Part shown: piece after piece, positions 6,449-8,327 of the stretch
Layout: each line of letters begins with the position of its first letter
Numbering within the stretch: position 1 is the stretch's first letter
From: SIG673 sp964520875
GTDB taxonomy: Bacteria; Bacillota; Clostridia; Oscillospirales; CAG-272
Assembly: GCA_964520875.1 (NCBI GenBank)
Contig: CAZFQJ010000076.1
Location: 1 to 8,327 of the forward strand
Length of the DNA: 8,327 nucleotides
Direction of reading: 5' to 3'
The notes under the pieces: generated by a model
The model's input: the letters and a program-made list of their open reading frames with translations, nothing else
What the model was told of the DNA's origin: nothing
The model's database searches: none
Made by a program: the position numbers and the translations under genes

Positions 6449-8327
6449 ATGAGAGAAAAGATACTGTTCGACGACAAGTGGAGCTTTCATGAAGGCGATA
6501 TAATAAGAGAACTACCGAAGGATAAAGGACCTATATACGCTCAGTCAAAGACCGAGCATATGATATGGGGACCGGCGGCGAGAAATTATAACGGTATGCC
6601 CGATAATTACGCGATCGATCGCGACGTCAGCTCAGACAAATGGGAGTGGGTAACGCTTCCGCACGATTATGTCATCGCTCAAGCTCCGAGCCGTGACGAA
6701 AATAACGCTCTCGGATATTTTAAATACAATAACGCATGGTACAGGAAAAAATTCAGCTTGGGCGAGGAAGATAAATCGAAGCGTCTGACGCTGTATTTTG
6801 AAGGCATAGCCACACATTCCACGATATATCTCAACGGTTGTGTGATCAAACGTAATTTTTGCGGATATAACAGCTTTGAGGTGGATATAACGGATTTCGT
6901 GAAATTCGGAGAGGGAACGGAAAACGAGAACGTGCTCGCCGTTTACGTCGAAGCAAGCGATATCGAAGGCTGGTGGTATCAAGGCGGCGGAATATACCGT
7001 CACGTCTGGTTCTGTAAGACCGACATGGTTTCGGTCGATCTTTACGGCGTTTACGCCATGCCGAAGAAGGCAGACGACGGCAAGTGGGATATAGATATAG
7101 AGACTACTCTTCGTAACGACGGATATGAGGACGTAAGCGTAACGGCGGTCACCTCCTTTTGCGACGCCGAGGGGAATAAGATAGCCGAAGCCTCTTCTGA
7201 CGTTGCGATATCAAAAAGGGATAAGACTGTCGCAAAATATTCCGTAAGAGTCGCCGATCCCGTTCTTTGGGATATAGATTCTCCGTATCTTTATACCGTT
7301 AAGACAAAGGTGTATTTAAACGGAGCGGAATGTGACTGCTACGACACGCGCACGGGATTCAGGACTTTTACGCTCGATCCGAGCGAGGGGCTTTTCCTTA
7401 ACGGAAGACATGTAAAGATCAAAGGCGTGTGCGCGCACCAGGATTTCGGACTTACGGGTAAAGCGGTGCCGGATAATATCCACAGATATAAGATCGAAAT
7501 GATAAAGGAAATGGGCGCAAACGGATACAGGACGACCCATTATCCGCACCCGGAAGCCGTAATGGACGCGCTCGACGAGCTCGGATTCATAGTTATGGAC
7601 GAGACAAGGTGGTTCTCTTCAAGCGAGGAGACGCTTGAGCAGCTCGAAATGCTCGTAAAGCGTGACAGAAACCGTCCGTCGGTCCTGTTCTGGTCGGTCG
7701 GAAACGAAGAGCCGCACCATATCACGGAAGAGGGCAGAAGAATATGTAAGAGCATGATGCAGGTAGTGAGAAGGTTGGATTCGAACAGAGTCGTTATGAC
7801 GGCGGTCTCACATTCTCCGGATATCGCGACCGTGTATGACGAGCTTGACGCGATCGGTATAAATTACAATTTGAATAAGTACGATATGGTACACGAAAAG
7901 TACCCGGACAAATGCGTGTTTGCCTCCGAATGCTGCGCGACGGGAACGACGCGCGGCTGGTATGCCGACGATTGCTCCGAACGGAGCTTCCTCAGCGCCT
8001 ACGATAAGGATACCGACAGTTGGTTCTTGGGAAGAGAAAGGACATGGAAGTTCCTTTGCGAAAGAAAATGGGTGCTCGGAGGATATCAATGGATAGCATT
8101 TGAACACAGAGGAGAGACGGTATGGCCGAGGCTTTGTTCGCAGTCCGGCGCGATAGATCTTTATCTGCAGAAGAAGGACGCGTTCTATCAGAATAGATCG
8201 CATTGGTCGGAAATCCCGAACGTGCACCTTATGCCGCATTGGAATTTCTTGGGCAGAGAGGGCGAACCCATAAGGGTCGTCGCTTACACGAACTGCGAGG
8301 AGCTGGAGCTGTTCCTTAACGGAAGGA
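6449..8327 (+). CDS. Second glycoside hydrolase family 2 enzyme, 3' end beyond the window
   Basis: An uninterrupted frame from the ATG at 6449 to the window edge gives 626 residues plus one base; the C-terminal part is missing. AAAGGA (6436-6441) lies 7 bases before the ATG, and the gap to the beta-helix gene is 16 bases. The opening KILFDDKWSFHEGD is typical of GH2 starts. Visible landmarks: PHDY (71-74), NAWYRKKF (95-102), EGWWYQGGGIYR (173-184), VCAHQDFG (327-334), THYPHP (363-368), GFIVMDE (379-385), GNEE (418-421) with acid/base E420, and FASEC (491-495) with likely nucleophile E494. FEHRGETVWPRL (551-562) replaces the GFDYRGEP seen in the first enzyme. The frame is cut inside the C5-like beta domain at CEELELFLNG. 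There is no signal peptide. It shares the fold but is far too different from the first GH2 to be a recent tandem copy, so the two probably act on different linkages. Beta-galactosidase or beta-glucuronidase are both possible. The THYPHP motif resembles the SHYP of beta-glucuronidases, but this alone does not decide. Confidence 0.88.
   Translation, partial: MREKILFDDKWSFHEGDIIRELPKDKGPIYAQSKTEHMIWGPAARNYNGMPDNYAIDRDVSSDKWEWVTLPHDYVIAQAPSRDENNALGYFKYNNAWYRKKFSLGEEDKSKRLTLYFEGIATHSTIYLNGCVIKRNFCGYNSFEVDITDFVKFGEGTENENVLAVYVEASDIEGWWYQGGGIYRHVWFCKTDMVSVDLYGVYAMPKKADDGKWDIDIETTLRNDGYEDVSVTAVTSFCDAEGNKIAEASSDVAISKRDKTVAKYSVRVADPVLWDIDSPYLYTVKTKVYLNGAECDCYDTRTGFRTFTLDPSEGLFLNGRHVKIKGVCAHQDFGLTGKAVPDNIHRYKIEMIKEMGANGYRTTHYPHPEAVMDALDELGFIVMDETRWFSSSEETLEQLEMLVKRDRNRPSVLFWSVGNEEPHHITEEGRRICKSMMQVVRRLDSNRVVMTAVSHSPDIATVYDELDAIGINYNLNKYDMVHEKYPDKCVFASECCATGTTRGWYADDCSERSFLSAYDKDTDSWFLGRERTWKFLCERKWVLGGYQWIAFEHRGETVWPRLCSQSGAIDLYLQKKDAFYQNRSHWSEIPNVHLMPHWNFLGREGEPIRVVAYTNCEELELFLNGR

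Noticed and set aside
7808..8239. A 143-codon minus-strand open frame at the right end
   Set aside because: It overlaps the catalytic part of the second GH2 enzyme, which is supported by motifs throughout. No independent coding evidence.
1253..8327. Recent tandem duplication of the two GH2 genes
   Set aside because: They share fold and catalytic motifs only; motif wording, insertions and spacing differ throughout, so they are old paralogues or separate acquisitions.

Overview
The window looks like a piece of a Bacillota (Clostridia) genome, probably from an uncultured gut lineage. This is inferred from strong GGAG/GAGG-type ribosome sites 5-7 bases before each start, sigma-A-like promoters with 17-base spacers, genes all on one strand with short gaps, and glycoside hydrolases without signal peptides. 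No species can be named from the sequence. I see no rRNA, intact tRNA, CRISPR array, transposase, integrase or phage gene.

Layout. Positions 1-396 carry no gene. They hold a strong symmetrical terminator hairpin (89-120), a palindromic intergenic repeat built of nested mini-hairpins (124-221, with related sequence up to about 297), and a promoter with a short inverted repeat in the leader of the first gene. From 397 on, five genes run rightwards: a divergent GDPD-family phosphodiesterase (397-1158); after a good extended -10 promoter, a 910-residue family 2 glycoside hydrolase (1253-3985); a 10-helix EamA/DMT transporter made of two nearly superimposable halves (4016-4882); a cytoplasmic-looking right-handed parallel beta-helix protein (4927-6432); and a second, quite different family 2 glycoside hydrolase (6449 to the window edge, cut off).

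How the genes may work together. The last four genes are separated by 30, 44 and 16 bases and very likely form one operon read from the promoter at 1164-1192. Both GH2 enzymes keep the acid/base and nucleophile glutamates. None of the soluble proteins has a signal peptide, so the locus reads as an intracellular glycan-degradation unit. It would take in a small oligosaccharide or glycoside and remove sugars with two retaining exo-acting enzymes, while the beta-helix protein acts as a lyase, hydrolase or epimerase-like partner. The only membrane protein in view is the DMT transporter, which is unusual for this job; ABC or PTS genes, a regulator and the rest of the operon may lie beyond 8327. The substrate cannot be read from the sequence. 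The GDPD gene has its own promoter and is only loosely tied to the operon.

The parts most worth a second look are the transporter with a perfectly preserved internal repeat, the altered active-site positions of the GDPD protein, the extra C-terminal beta-domain of the first GH2, and the nested palindromic repeat. The locus as a whole looks like a carbohydrate-use cluster rather than a wholly new type of system.
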